Source of the DNA: Candidatus Latescibacterota bacterium | Lineage (GTDB): Bacteria > Latescibacterota > UBA2968 > UBA8231 | NCBI GenBank assembly: GCA_022820485.1 | Contig: JAJEFJ010000106.1 | Coordinates: forward strand, 120,609 to 184,608 | DNA: 64,000 bases | Reading direction: 5' to 3' | In this document: positions 51,956 through 60,770 of the stretch, piece after piece | Position numbering within the stretch: the first letter of the stretch is position 1 | Layout: every line of letters begins with the position of its first letter | Notes under the pieces: generated by a model | What the model was told of the DNA's origin: nothing | Databases searched by the model: none | Seen by the model: only the letters and a program-made list of their open reading frames with translations | Translations under genes and position numbers: made by a program

Positions 51956-52663
51956 CTATCCCCGCGACTGCGTAGGACGCCATCGCACATAGCGGAAGAT
52001 AGTCCAGAGAATTTTGTATCCGGCCCGCAGCGTGCCGGTGAGCGTGCCGGTGATCTTGGAGGTGCCGATGCGGCGGCGATAGCGCACGGGCACTTCGGCT
52101 GTGCGCAGGCCCAGCCGAGCGGCTTTGACCTGCATCTCTGCGGTCCAGCCAAAGTTTCGGTCCTGCATCTCTAGTCGCATGAGCGCGTCGTAGCGCAATG
52201 CGCGGAAAGGCCCCAAATCCGTAAAGGTAATGCCAAACAACAGGCGGATTAAGAAGGTGGCCAACCAGTTGCCAAAGCGGGCCTGCGGCAAAAGAGCACC
52301 TTTTTCTCGCTGGCCCAAAACCCGCGAGCCAATAACCATATCGGCACCGTCTGCGATGATCGGTCTTACTATAGTTAGCATGTCCTCGGGGTAATCGCTG
52401 TAATCGCCGTCGAGAAAGACGACGATATCCGGGCCATCGAGATGGGCCATGCCCGTTAGACAGGCCTGACCGTAGCCACGGCGCGGCTCGCCAACGACGC
52501 AGGCCCCCAAGCAGCGGGCCACCTCGGCGGTGCGGTCGGCCGAGCCATTATCGACGACAATAACCTGCTGTGCGATATCGGGTATGTCTTGCAGCACCTT
52601 GCCGATGGCTTCTTCTTCGTCGCAGGCGGGAATGACGACGGCAATGGCAGGAGGCGAGTCCAT
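51956..52663 (-). CDS. Family 2 glycosyltransferase (dolichol-phosphate mannose synthase-like)
   Basis: 235 aa, GT-A fold: AVVIPACDEEEAIGKVL, VIVVDNGSADRTAEVA, and the metal-binding aspartates in VFLDGDYSDYPED. The subgroup transfers a sugar from a nucleotide donor to a polyprenyl phosphate or lipid. The end (ILWTIFRYVRW) is only weakly membrane-like, so it is probably cytoplasmic and membrane-associated. It precedes queA by 14 nt on the same strand. Substrate unknown. Confidence 0.88.
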   Translation of the reverse strand: MDSPPAIAVVIPACDEEEAIGKVLQDIPDIAQQVIVVDNGSADRTAEVARCLGACVVGEPRRGYGQACLTGMAHLDGPDIVVFLDGDYSDYPEDMLTIVRPIIADGADMVIGSRVLGQREKGALLPQARFGNWLATFLIRLLFGITFTDLGPFRALRYDALMRLEMQDRNFGWTAEMQVKAARLGLRTAEVPVRYRRRIGTSKITGTLTGTLRAGYKILWTIFRYVRWRPTQSRG

Positions 52664-52690
52664 GCGCTGGCACCGCAGGTGAAGTGCTGT

Positions 52691-53530
52691 TTAGAGATTT
52701 TCCTCCAACCAGAGGAAGAACAGATCCTGCGCCTCGGGCACATTGTTGAGCAATGCCCAACCGTGGTCAGCCGAGTCTGTAAAAACGCGCAAATCCTTCG
52801 GCTCGGCTGTCCGGGCCTCTAGATTGCGAGCGAAATCGACATAGCTGAGAACGACTTCCCCGGCCTGAATTTGATCCTGATCGCCCACCATAAAGAGCAT
52901 GGACCGCGGACCAAATGATTCGAGGCCGGTCCCGATGACTAACGGTTCTAGCGAAGTGGATCCCCACAGCCCCGGCGAGAGGGAGATGCTGGTTTTTATT
53001 AGCTCGGGGAAAACGCCCGAACATATATAGGCCACATTGCCTCCCGAGCCACTGCCCACGACCGCGATGCGGCTGACATCGATCTTGGACTGATTCTGCA
53101 GCCAGATTAGCGCAGCGTGGACATCGAGAAAGCTCCGTTCCAAATCAATCAATTCCAAGGTCAGTCGGTCGTCGGGCAGTGGAGTCTCACCGTGCCCGCG
53201 CATGTCGATGGCTAAGACCGCGTAGCCGCGCTCGAGCAAGGCCACGTACGTGTCGGTGTTGTTCAACCAGTCGGCTTTGTTCCCGCCTAGATCGTGCAGG
53301 AGGATCACCACTGGCAGCGATTCGCCGGCCTCGGTCGTGCCTAAAAGTGCGCTCACTTCGACACTGTCGATGGATGTGAAGCTAACGGCTGAAATGGGAT
53401 AAACGCGACCCTCCCCTTCCGGTAAGTCGGGACCGACGATCTGCAACTCTTCTTCCGATTCGCTGCACCCCGCGATTCCAATGGCGAGCACCCAAATCCA
53501 CCTACCCAGTACCTTGTTCATAAAAGCCAT
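52691..53530 (-). CDS. Alpha/beta-hydrolase lipoprotein
   Basis: 279 aa. A signal peptide ends in lipobox IAGC (IWVLAIGIAGCSESEEE), so the protein is probably lipid-anchored. The catalytic domain has VILLHDLGGNKADW (oxyanion loop), AIDMRGHGET, the nucleophile elbow GSGSGG with Ser, and the terminal DSADHGW with the catalytic histidine. Esterase or peptidase activity is likely; the substrate is unknown. ATG 53530 has GAGG upstream; a second ATG three codons later is possible. Confidence 0.85.
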   Translation of the reverse strand: MAFMNKVLGRWIWVLAIGIAGCSESEEELQIVGPDLPEGEGRVYPISAVSFTSIDSVEVSALLGTTEAGESLPVVILLHDLGGNKADWLNNTDTYVALLERGYAVLAIDMRGHGETPLPDDRLTLELIDLERSFLDVHAALIWLQNQSKIDVSRIAVVGSGSGGNVAYICSGVFPELIKTSISLSPGLWGSTSLEPLVIGTGLESFGPRSMLFMVGDQDQIQAGEVVLSYVDFARNLEARTAEPKDLRVFTDSADHGWALLNNVPEAQDLFFLWLEENL

Positions 53531-53603
53531 AATCCTCACCCAAAACGCGTTGCGAGCGCCCGCAATTGGCAACGCTCCTGATTTTCGTAAATCCTTGAAT
53601 TTG

Positions 53604-53632
53604 AATAAACAATCTCCACCTCTAGCTGTCAA
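53604..53632 (-). promoter_or_regulatory. Candidate promoter of the hydrolase-glycosyltransferase-queA-ispDF-dedA run
   Basis: TTGACA (53627-53632) and TTTATT (53604-53609) on the minus strand, 17 nt apart, about 74 nt upstream of the hydrolase start. All five leftward genes are closely spaced, so one transcript is possible. Confidence 0.5.
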
Positions 53633-53641
53633 CTTGATGCC

Positions 53642-53670
53642 TTGACGACAAAATTCTTTTGCCGTATGCT
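53642..53670 (+). promoter_or_regulatory. Candidate promoter of the double ATPase gene; leaderless start likely
   Basis: TTGACG (53642-53647) and TATGCT (53665-53670) with a 17-nt spacer. The start codon at 53679 is only 8 nt beyond the -10 box and no ribosome site is present, which points to a leaderless transcript. Confidence 0.5.
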
Positions 53671-53678
53671 GCCGCCCT

Positions 53679-55385
53679 ATGATCCGCGTCGAAAAACTCA
53701 GCCTTAGCTATCGCGGGGGCCTAGCCGCTTTGCGCTCCATTGATCTCCACATCAGCCCTCGGGAAGACATCGCCCTCATCGGTGCCAATGGTTCGGGCAA
53801 AACCACCCTCGCGCACTGCCTAAACGGACTACTACAGCCCCAAACGGGCCGGGTCCTCGTCGATGGCATGGACGCCAGCGACCCAACCCAACTCCGCGCC
53901 ATCCGCCAGCTAGTCGGCATGGTCTCGCAAAACCCAGACGATCAGCTCGTCGCTACCACAGTCGCCGACGAATTGGCCTTTGGCTTAGAAAACTTAGCTC
54001 TAGCCAGCGATGCAATCCACCACCGCGTCGAAGAAACACTCGCCGCTTTCGACCTCGATGCCTATCGCCACTATCCGCCGCACAAGCTCTCCGGCGGCGA
54101 GAAACAGCGCGTGGCTATTGCCGCAGTAGTGGCGATGCGACCGCGCTATCTCGTCTTGGACGAATCCACAGCCCTGCTCGATCCCGGAGAAAGACAGCAA
54201 ATAGCCGAGTTGCTTCAGCGACTGCGCACCGCATACGGCATCGCGACCATACTCATCACCCAGTCTCCAGAAGAAGCCGCTCGCGCCGACCGCGTCATCG
54301 TCCTCCACGCGGGTCGAGTCCATGCGGACGGCTCCCCTGCCGCCCTATTTGCCGACCCGCCCAAGCTCCGCGCTCTCGGCCTCGATCTGCCCTTTGCAAG
54401 CACCCTCGCCGCTCACTTGTCGCTGGCCGAAACCCCCTTGGAGCTAGGTACCTTGTCCGACGCGCTGACCGCGTTAAAACCCCAGACATCCCTACCCCCT
54501 TGGACTCCGCCCACTCCGCCGCCACCCACCCCAAGCAAACTAGCGACCGAAGGGCTTACCTACCTCTACGACGAGCATTTGCCCACCCAGCGACGCGGCA
54601 TTCGCGACATCACCATGGACGTCCCCACCGGCTCCGTCCTAGCCCTCGTGGGCACCAACGGCGCGGGCAAGACCACCCTCGCCCAGCATTTCAACGCTCT
54701 GCTCAAACCCTCGCGCGGCCGCGTGCTCCTCGACGGCTGCGACATCGGCTCCCAACCCCCGGCTCGCGTGCGCCAGCGCCTTGGCTTGGCCTTCCAATTT
54801 CCCGAACTCCAGCTCTTCGCCGAAACCGTGGCTGAGGATGTGGCCTTTGGGCCGCGCAACCTCGGCTTTTCCCCAGAGCGCGTCGATGGCCTCGTGGCGC
54901 ACGCGCTCGCCTTGGTAGATATGCCGCTGGCAGAATTCGGGCTGCGCCAGCCCCTCTCGTTGAGCGGAGGCGAAAGGCGTCGCGTCGCGCTTGCTGGCGT
55001 CCTCGCCATGGACCCAGAGGTCTTGGTGCTCGACGAACCGACCGCCGGCCTCGATCCCCGGACTACGGCCAGCTTGTGCAAGCTCTTCGCCGAGCTAAGC
55101 AACCAAGGCCACACTCTCGTGCTAATCAGCCACGATATGGAGCTAGTCAGTCGCCTAGCCACCCACGTAGTGGTTCTGCGCCAAGGCCGGATCGAATTGC
55201 AAGGGCCGACCCGCGCCGTGCTGGCCCATCCCGAATTCGAGTCTATCAGCGGGCTTGTGCCCCCGATGTCTGTGCAGTTGGCTCGCCGCCTGCGACAACG
55301 AGGCCTAACTCTAGCTGGCGATCCGTTGACTCTACGAGAAACCATCGACTGGCTCGCCCCACTCGTCGCCCTCTCCCATGTCTAA
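53679..55385 (+). CDS. Double ATPase of a CbiO/EcfA-type ABC importer
   Basis: 568 aa: two complete nucleotide-binding domains in one chain, joined by a proline-rich linker (TPPTPPPPTPS, about residue 275). Domain 1 has GANGSGKTT, LSGGEKQRV and LVLDESTALLD; domain 2 has GTNGAGKTT, LSGGERRRV and LVLDEPTAGLD. Such fused EcfA1-EcfA2 proteins energise ECF importers for vitamins or metal ions together with EcfT and an S component, neither of which is in the window. Domain 1 shows DES for DEP and ITQS where the switch histidine should be, so it may be a weaker catalytic site. The stop overlaps pyrC. Confidence 0.92.
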   Translation: MIRVEKLSLSYRGGLAALRSIDLHISPREDIALIGANGSGKTTLAHCLNGLLQPQTGRVLVDGMDASDPTQLRAIRQLVGMVSQNPDDQLVATTVADELAFGLENLALASDAIHHRVEETLAAFDLDAYRHYPPHKLSGGEKQRVAIAAVVAMRPRYLVLDESTALLDPGERQQIAELLQRLRTAYGIATILITQSPEEAARADRVIVLHAGRVHADGSPAALFADPPKLRALGLDLPFASTLAAHLSLAETPLELGTLSDALTALKPQTSLPPWTPPTPPPPTPSKLATEGLTYLYDEHLPTQRRGIRDITMDVPTGSVLALVGTNGAGKTTLAQHFNALLKPSRGRVLLDGCDIGSQPPARVRQRLGLAFQFPELQLFAETVAEDVAFGPRNLGFSPERVDGLVAHALALVDMPLAEFGLRQPLSLSGGERRRVALAGVLAMDPEVLVLDEPTAGLDPRTTASLCKLFAELSNQGHTLVLISHDMELVSRLATHVVVLRQGRIELQGPTRAVLAHPEFESISGLVPPMSVQLARRLRQRGLTLAGDPLTLRETIDWLAPLVALSHV

Positions 55386-56676
55386 ATTTTCTGCCGACTT
55401 GCTCGTCCGCCAAGGACGCCTCATCGACCCAGCCAACGGCACCGATGCCCTAGGAGATATCCTCATCCGCCAAGGGAAAATAGTCGAATCGGCCCCGATC
55501 CTCCCGACGCCTCCAGACGTGCCCATCCTGATGGCCACCGGCTTGGTCGTCGCCCCGGGTTTCATCGACATCCATACCCATCTCCGCGAACCGGGTTACG
55601 AACACAAGGAAACGATTCAGAGCGGCACCGCAGCGGCCGCGGCCGGCGGCATCTGCGCAGTGGCCGCCATGCCCAATACCAATCCTCCCCCGGACAGCAG
55701 CGACCATTTGCAGTTAGCGCTAGAACGAGCGCAGACGGCCAACGTGCGCTACTATCCAATCGCCTGTGTGACTGTGGCCCGCCGAGGGAGCGGGTCGCTC
55801 GCCCCTCTTGAAGAATTGGCGAAATTAGGCGCGGTGGCCTTTTCCGACGACGGCGATCCCGTCGAGGACGAGGCTTTGATGCGTCGCGCCCTCGAAATCG
55901 CCCGCGACCTCGACCGGCCCATCTTTCCGCACGAAGAGGTCAAGTCGCTTACGGCCGGCGGCTGTATGCACGCAGGTGAAGTAGCCGTGCGCCTCGGTGT
56001 CAAGGGGATGCCAGCCGCAGGTGAGGAGGAGATGGTCGCCCGCGATATAGAACTCGTCCGCCAGACCAGCGGCCCTTTGCACATCGCCCATATCAGCACG
56101 GTCGGCACCGCGCAATTGGTCCGGCGCGCCAAAGCCGACGGCCTACCCGTGACCTGCGAGGTGCTGCCCCATCACTTCGTACTCACCGACCGCGAGGTCG
56201 AGCGCCAAGGCACGGCCGCCAAGATGAGCCCGCCGCTGCGCGAGGCCGCCGATGTCGATGCCATGCTCACAGGACTAGCCGATGGCACCATAGAGGTCAT
56301 TGCAACCGACCACGCGCCGCACACGGCCGCAGAAAAAGCCCAACCCCTAACCCAAGCTCCCATGGGCATTGTCGGCCTAGAGACGGCCGTCGGCCTCACT
56401 TTGACCTACTTGGTGGATCGCGTTTTGCCCCTACACGAGGCCATCGCTTGCTGGACCTGCCACCCAGCGCGCATCTTGCGCCTACCCGGAGGCGTGCTGA
56501 CCCCGGGGATGCCTGGGGATCTAACCCTCCTCGACATAACGCGCGAATGGGAGGTCGTCCCCGAGCACTTCCGCTCCAAATCGCGCAACACTCCCTTTGC
56601 CGGTTGCCGCCTAAAGGGCAAGGCCGTGGCCACCATCGTCGGCGGCCAGATCGTCTATAGCGAGTTGACTGCTTAA
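55378..56676 (+). CDS. pyrC: Dihydroorotase
   Basis: 432-aa zinc amidohydrolase (type I, AllB/PyrC-like) closing carbamoyl-aspartate to dihydroorotate in pyrimidine synthesis. Metal ligands: DIHTHLREPG (about residues 62-71), the histidines in CEVLPHHF and HIAHIST, and the Asp in ATDHAPH. The N- and C-terminal beta-domain is complete (RLKGKAVATIVGGQIVY). ATG 55378 overlaps the ATPase stop by 8 nt. The stop lies inside a TTAA shared with the convergent rnhB stop. Confidence 0.93.
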   Translation: MSKFSADLLVRQGRLIDPANGTDALGDILIRQGKIVESAPILPTPPDVPILMATGLVVAPGFIDIHTHLREPGYEHKETIQSGTAAAAAGGICAVAAMPNTNPPPDSSDHLQLALERAQTANVRYYPIACVTVARRGSGSLAPLEELAKLGAVAFSDDGDPVEDEALMRRALEIARDLDRPIFPHEEVKSLTAGGCMHAGEVAVRLGVKGMPAAGEEEMVARDIELVRQTSGPLHIAHISTVGTAQLVRRAKADGLPVTCEVLPHHFVLTDREVERQGTAAKMSPPLREAADVDAMLTGLADGTIEVIATDHAPHTAAEKAQPLTQAPMGIVGLETAVGLTLTYLVDRVLPLHEAIACWTCHPARILRLPGGVLTPGMPGDLTLLDITREWEVVPEHFRSKSRNTPFAGCRLKGKAVATIVGGQIVYSELTA

Positions 56677-58019
56677 TCGAGAGGCTTGAACGCGTCCGGC
56701 CAATGCTCAATTTCTGCGCCGGTTGCGCGCAGCCACACGGCGATTACGTCGAAGCGGCAGACCGTATCGGCCGCGGCACCGTATTGAATATAGTGCCGGG
56801 CGGCCCGCGTTAGACGCTGACGCTTGGCGCGATTCACCCTTTGTTCGGGGCGAGACGCGCGCTGGCTGGCCTTTACCTCGACAAAAACCAACTCGCCCCG
56901 CTCTTCAACCACCAAGTCGATTTCGCCGCCAGCAGCGCGATAGCGACGCTCCTGTATCCGATAGCCCCGTTCTTCCAGATAGGTCGCGGCCGCCGCTTCA
57001 CCCTGCCGCCCAATGTCCCCCAGCCTATCGCGCTGCTCCCGATAGGCCCCTCTCAGAGCCGTCAGTTCATCGACCGCCAAATCAGCGGCGGCCTCCTTTA
57101 CCAACTGTCCCAACTGCTCTAGCTCGGCGAGGTTGGCGCAGTCGTATATGCCCTCCTCAAAAGAGAGAAAAAGCTCCGAGCGTGGCTCGGCGACTCGTGC
57201 GGCCACCGGACCGAAACTGCGGCGGTGCAGCGGGCAAGGGCCATGAACATCAAGCGCGGCTAAGTGCGCGGCACTGCCGTAGCCTTTGTGCGCGGCAAAC
57301 CCGTATTCGGGATAGCGGACGTCGCATTCGCACATCAGGCGGTCGCGGTGTACTTTGGCCACGATTGAGGCCGCGGCAATCGACAGCGAACGAGCGTCTC
57401 CGTCGATGATGGCTTGCTCGGGATAGAGACTGCGCGCCGGCAGGTGCCCGTCGATCAGCACCCGGTCGGGCGGAATGGGCAAATTCTCCAGCGCCAAGCG
57501 CATGGCCTTGAGCGAGGCCTGCAGGATGTTCAACTGGTCGATCTCCTCGGCCTCTATCTGCCCGATTCCCACAGACAGGGCCTTGTCCGCAATTTCCTCG
57601 TACAGAGCCTCGCGCTGGGTGCGCGACAGCTTCTTGGAATCGTCGATCTTGGCGATGGCACAATCCGGCGACAAGACGACCGCGGCAGCCACCACAGGCC
57701 CCGCCAAGCAACCGCGCCCCGCCTCATCGACACCAGCTACTCGATGCACTCCCTGCGCCCAAAGGTGCCGTTCAAAGTGCAGAAGCCGCTCGCGCCGCTG
57801 GGACTCCGCCTGCTCCCGCGCATCGCGCCGCCGCCGCTCGACCACCAAGCGCCGGACGCCAACGCGGCGATCCTTTTCGAGCAAGGCCCAACTCGGATCG
57901 TCGCTTTCCCACTCCACCACTTGTGCGCGTATCTGGGCAATCGTCATTCCGGCGAGTTCGGTCGCGGCATCCCGTTCGCAGGAACGGCTCACGCTGGCAG
58001 GCGTCTCATCTATTGACAT
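56673..58019 (-). CDS. rnhB: Fusion of ribonuclease HII and YraN (UPF0102) nuclease-like domain
   Basis: 448 aa. Residues 1-90 are a basic helical extension like that of Bacillus RnhB (TIAQIRAQVVEWESDDPSW, then ERRRRDAREQAESQRRERLL). Residues about 92-290 are RNase HII: GVDEAGRGCLAGPV with the catalytic DE, KIDDSKKLS and IAAASIVAKVHRDRLM. Residues about 340-448 are YraN: GRQGEAAAATYLEERGYRI, GEIDLVVEERGELVFVEVK with the D-ExK nuclease pattern. RNase HII removes ribonucleotides from DNA. rnhB and yraN are often adjacent; here they form one chain. ATG 58019 overlaps the divergent promoter. Confidence 0.93.
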   Translation of the reverse strand: MSIDETPASVSRSCERDAATELAGMTIAQIRAQVVEWESDDPSWALLEKDRRVGVRRLVVERRRRDAREQAESQRRERLLHFERHLWAQGVHRVAGVDEAGRGCLAGPVVAAAVVLSPDCAIAKIDDSKKLSRTQREALYEEIADKALSVGIGQIEAEEIDQLNILQASLKAMRLALENLPIPPDRVLIDGHLPARSLYPEQAIIDGDARSLSIAAASIVAKVHRDRLMCECDVRYPEYGFAAHKGYGSAAHLAALDVHGPCPLHRRSFGPVAARVAEPRSELFLSFEEGIYDCANLAELEQLGQLVKEAAADLAVDELTALRGAYREQRDRLGDIGRQGEAAAATYLEERGYRIQERRYRAAGGEIDLVVEERGELVFVEVKASQRASRPEQRVNRAKRQRLTRAARHYIQYGAAADTVCRFDVIAVWLRATGAEIEHWPDAFKPLD

Positions 58020-58040
58020 TAGGTATCGACCTAGTATATT
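58013..58040 (+). promoter_or_regulatory. Strong sigma-70-type promoter of the exported-protein gene
   Basis: TTGACA (58013-58018) and TATATT (58035-58040, 5/6) with a 16-nt spacer, about 30 nt before ATG 58070. The -35 box overlaps the start codon of the divergent rnhB fusion. Confidence 0.8.
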
Positions 58041-58069
58041 TGCGAAAAGTTACCAAGAGGAGCCTTAAC

Positions 58070-58654
58070 ATGAAGCGCTACACGGCGTTAGTTGCCTGTT
58101 TTTGCCTCGTTTTGCAACCCGTCATGGCCCTCGCAGAGACGGAACCGGCGCCTATCGCCGGAGCAGATACCCGCCTCTATCTGGCCGATGGCAGCTTAGT
58201 GGAAGGCAATCTAATCGAAAAGGACCAAGATCTGGTCATCATGCGCGTCAACGACAAGATATTCACTTTTGATAAGACCGAAATCGACAAGATCATCACC
58301 CTCGAATCGCTGGGTGGGGGTGCCCAGACGGTCTCGGTGACCGAGTTTCCCTACATCAGTTTTCTCGGGGGAGCCCTTGCCTTCGGCCTGCTCTCTTGGC
58401 TGCAATTCGACCGGGCTTCCGACAACGAAGCCGAAGCGGCCCTCAACCGCGAACACGGCCAGGAATCCCGCGCCCAAAAGCTCGACGACAAAGCCGATCG
58501 CGCCCGCCTCTATGGCTGGTCCACCGCGGCGCTCGCCGTCGGCAGCTTCGGGGTGGCCCTGATCCCGCGCAAAACCACCCGCCGCATCTTTCCCGAGCTC
58601 AGTTTCCACCACGGCGAGCCGCGTGTCGGCGTATCCTACGTCTATTCGTTCTGA
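58070..58654 (+). CDS. Exported protein of unknown function with internal membrane segments
   Basis: 194 aa. Signal peptide MKRYTALVACFCLVLQPVMALA with ALA cleavage. Next comes a small beta-rich domain (DTRLYLADGSLVEGNLIEK, LVIMRVNDKIFTF), resembling the Lsm-like or SH3-like domains of exported bacterial proteins. Two hydrophobic stretches follow (about 88-103 ISFLGGALAFGLLSWL and about 147-165 YGWSTAALAVGSFGVAL) around a charged helix. AAGAGGAG precedes ATG 58070. Its 3' end overlaps convergent aroQ by 13 nt. No named family recognised. Confidence 0.72.
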   Translation: MKRYTALVACFCLVLQPVMALAETEPAPIAGADTRLYLADGSLVEGNLIEKDQDLVIMRVNDKIFTFDKTEIDKIITLESLGGGAQTVSVTEFPYISFLGGALAFGLLSWLQFDRASDNEAEAALNREHGQESRAQKLDDKADRARLYGWSTAALAVGSFGVALIPRKTTRRIFPELSFHHGEPRVGVSYVYSF

Positions 58655-59094
58655 GCGCCTTCCACATCCCGCAAGTGCTGCACCAAAGCCTCTAGCCCGA
58701 GCACGTAGCTAAAACTGCCAAACCCAGCGACTTGCCCCAGACAGACGGGCGCGATAACTGAGTGCTGGCGAAACGATTCCCGGGCGTGGACATTGGACAG
58801 ATGCACCTCGACGGCAGGCAATCCCTTGGCCGCCACGGCGTCGCGCAGGGCAAGGCTATAGTGGGTAAAGGCCCCTGGATTGAACACCAAACCCTGCTCT
58901 TCGGCTTGGTGCAAAGCGTCGATTAGTGCGCCCTCGCTATTGGATTGGCGGCAGCGCACCTGCACCCCGAGCCGCTGCGCGTGATCGGTGATCAACGCGT
59001 TGATAGAGGCCAAGGTCTCCCGACCATATACCTCGGGCTCGCGCGTTCCCAGCAAGTTGAGATTGGGTCCGTGTAGGACTAGGATGCTAGTCAA
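58642..59094 (-). CDS. aroQ: Type II 3-dehydroquinate dehydratase
   Basis: 150-aa dodecameric shikimate-pathway enzyme. Motifs: VLHGPNLNLLGTREPEVYG with the catalytic Tyr, RQSNSEGALIDALH, NPGAFTHYSLALRDA and EVHLSNVHARESFRQHS with the catalytic His and Arg. It starts at TTG 59094, which has GGAGG 6 nt upstream; no ATG is available. It overlaps prmA by 8 nt and is the last gene of the hrcA-aroQ chain. Confidence 0.96.
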   Translation of the reverse strand: MTSILVLHGPNLNLLGTREPEVYGRETLASINALITDHAQRLGVQVRCRQSNSEGALIDALHQAEEQGLVFNPGAFTHYSLALRDAVAAKGLPAVEVHLSNVHARESFRQHSVIAPVCLGQVAGFGSFSYVLGLEALVQHLRDVEGAQNE

Positions 59095-59968
59095 GTTGAC
59101 CTCCGCTGTTTCGCGCTACCACGCAAATCCACGCCCCTTTTGCCAAAATTGTATCGACCTCTAATTTAGCTTCTGTGACCCAACGGCAAAAAGCCGCTTC
59201 TTCCCGCGCCAGCAAACCCGAAAACGCAATCCGTCCGTCCGCTGCCAATAAGCCGCGCAAAGGGGCTAACAGAGGTCGCAGCACGTGGCTTTGGATATTG
59301 GCCAAGACCATGTCAAAGGGTGTTTCCACGACGGCCTCCACCCCTCCCAGCCGAACCTTGACCTGCTCAGAGCCAATGCGGTTGTGCGCCAAGTTTTCCC
59401 GCGCATTGGCCACGGCCTGCTCGTCGATATCCACGGCGAGCACCGGTCCGGCCCCCAACAGCGCGGCGGCAATGCTGAGAATGCCGCTACCCGTCCCCAA
59501 GTCCAGACAGCGCATTCCGGGGCGCAGACAGCGCTCCAATGCCTGCAAGCAAAGCTGGGTCGATTCGTGCCCACCCGTGCCAAAGGCCATTTGGGGCTCT
59601 ATGCGCACGGCGATCTGGCCTTCGGCTAGCTCGACCGGAATCCACGAAGGGTGGACGACGATCCGCTCGGTGGCCCACACTGGCGCAAAGAACCGCTTCC
59701 ACTCGGCCTCCCAATCCTGTTCCTCCACGCATTCGGTACCTATCGGCGATGCCAAGCCGAGCGCGGCGAGCCTACGCGTCAACTCGCGCCGAATCCCAGC
59801 CAAGTCGCGCGCTGGCTCGGCTGCAAAGTACGCGCTCAACTGAGTCCGTTCCCCCACCTCCTCGGCCTGAAGGCCACAGCTACCCAATTCGTACGCCCAC
59901 GCGCTCACATCCTCGGCGTAGGCCGCCGCTACCTCTAGCCGCAAGCAGTGCCAAGACCGCTTACTCAC
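59087..59968 (-). CDS. prmA: Ribosomal protein L11 methyltransferase
   Basis: 293 aa. SAM-dependent trimethylation of L11. Motifs: PQMAFGTGGHESTQLCLQAL (PrmA signature), CLDLGTGSGILSIAAALLGA for SAM and FDMVLANIQSHVL with the NI catalytic region. GTG 59968 is chosen as start because the family N-terminus SKRSWHCLRLEV begins there; it overlaps the mrp stop by 8 nt. The longer open frame lies within mrp. Confidence 0.93.
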   Translation of the reverse strand: MSKRSWHCLRLEVAAAYAEDVSAWAYELGSCGLQAEEVGERTQLSAYFAAEPARDLAGIRRELTRRLAALGLASPIGTECVEEQDWEAEWKRFFAPVWATERIVVHPSWIPVELAEGQIAVRIEPQMAFGTGGHESTQLCLQALERCLRPGMRCLDLGTGSGILSIAAALLGAGPVLAVDIDEQAVANARENLAHNRIGSEQVKVRLGGVEAVVETPFDMVLANIQSHVLRPLLAPLRGLLAADGRIAFSGLLAREEAAFCRWVTEAKLEVDTILAKGAWICVVARNSGGQLD

Positions 59969-60758
59969 TGGCCTCCAAGCGGCGCAACTCGGCGACGAGC
60001 CCCTCGCCAATTGCGACGAACAGAGGGTCGGGCTCAGCCCGTCCTTCATCCCCGCTCTGGCGGATTGCAGCCGACAGGGGCAACGCACCCAAGAAGGGCA
60101 ACCCCAACCGCTCCGCAGCTTCGGCTCCCCCTCCACACCCAAAAATCTCGTGGCGTTGGCCGCATTGGCTACAAAGGTAATAGCTCATGTTTTCGACGAT
60201 CCCGAGGATATCTACCTCGACCTTGGAAAACATGGCAATGCCTCGCTCCACATCCTCCAGCGCCACGCTCTGCGGCGTAGTCACGATCAAGGCTCCGGAC
60301 AGCGCCACGGCTTGGCTCAAGGTAAGCGGCACATCGCCAGTACCGGGCGGCAGATCAATCAATAAATAGTCGAGCGGCCCCCACTCTACTTGATGCAAAA
60401 ACTGCTGCAACGCCCGGGCCAAAAGCGGCCCCCGCCAAACTACGGGCGCGTCCTCACCGGCGATAAAACCAATCGACATCAGGGCAACCCCGGCCTTGTA
60501 CACCGGGCGCATGGTGCCCTCCTGCCCGGTTGCGGGCTGCTGCCTGATACCCATCATCAAGGGAATGCTCGGGCCGTAGATGTCGGCGTCGAGCAGGCCG
60601 ACGCGAGCCCCTTGGGCCGCCAGACTCACGGCCAAGTTGATACTTACAGTCGATTTGCCCACGCCGCCCTTGGCACTGGCAATGGCGACGGTATGGCGCA
60701 CTTGGGCTAAGGACTTCGGCGAGCTCAGTCGAGCCGGGTCGATTCGGGGAACGGACAA
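59961..60758 (-). CDS. mrp: Mrp/NBP35-family Fe-S cluster carrier ATPase
   Basis: 265 aa. Deviant P-loop SAKGGVGKST (about residues 28-37), LLDADIYGPSIPLMMG, LLIDLPPGTGD, and CSQCGQRHEIFG containing the CxxC that bridges an Fe-S cluster between two subunits. The N-terminal MIP18 domain found in many ApbC/Mrp proteins is absent. It starts at TTG 60758; the upstream ribosome site is weak. Functionally it fits the Fe-S genes at 8-10 kb. Confidence 0.94.
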   Translation of the reverse strand: MSVPRIDPARLSSPKSLAQVRHTVAIASAKGGVGKSTVSINLAVSLAAQGARVGLLDADIYGPSIPLMMGIRQQPATGQEGTMRPVYKAGVALMSIGFIAGEDAPVVWRGPLLARALQQFLHQVEWGPLDYLLIDLPPGTGDVPLTLSQAVALSGALIVTTPQSVALEDVERGIAMFSKVEVDILGIVENMSYYLCSQCGQRHEIFGCGGGAEAAERLGLPFLGALPLSAAIRQSGDEGRAEPDPLFVAIGEGLVAELRRLEASE

Positions 60759-60770
60759 GTGAACCTACTC

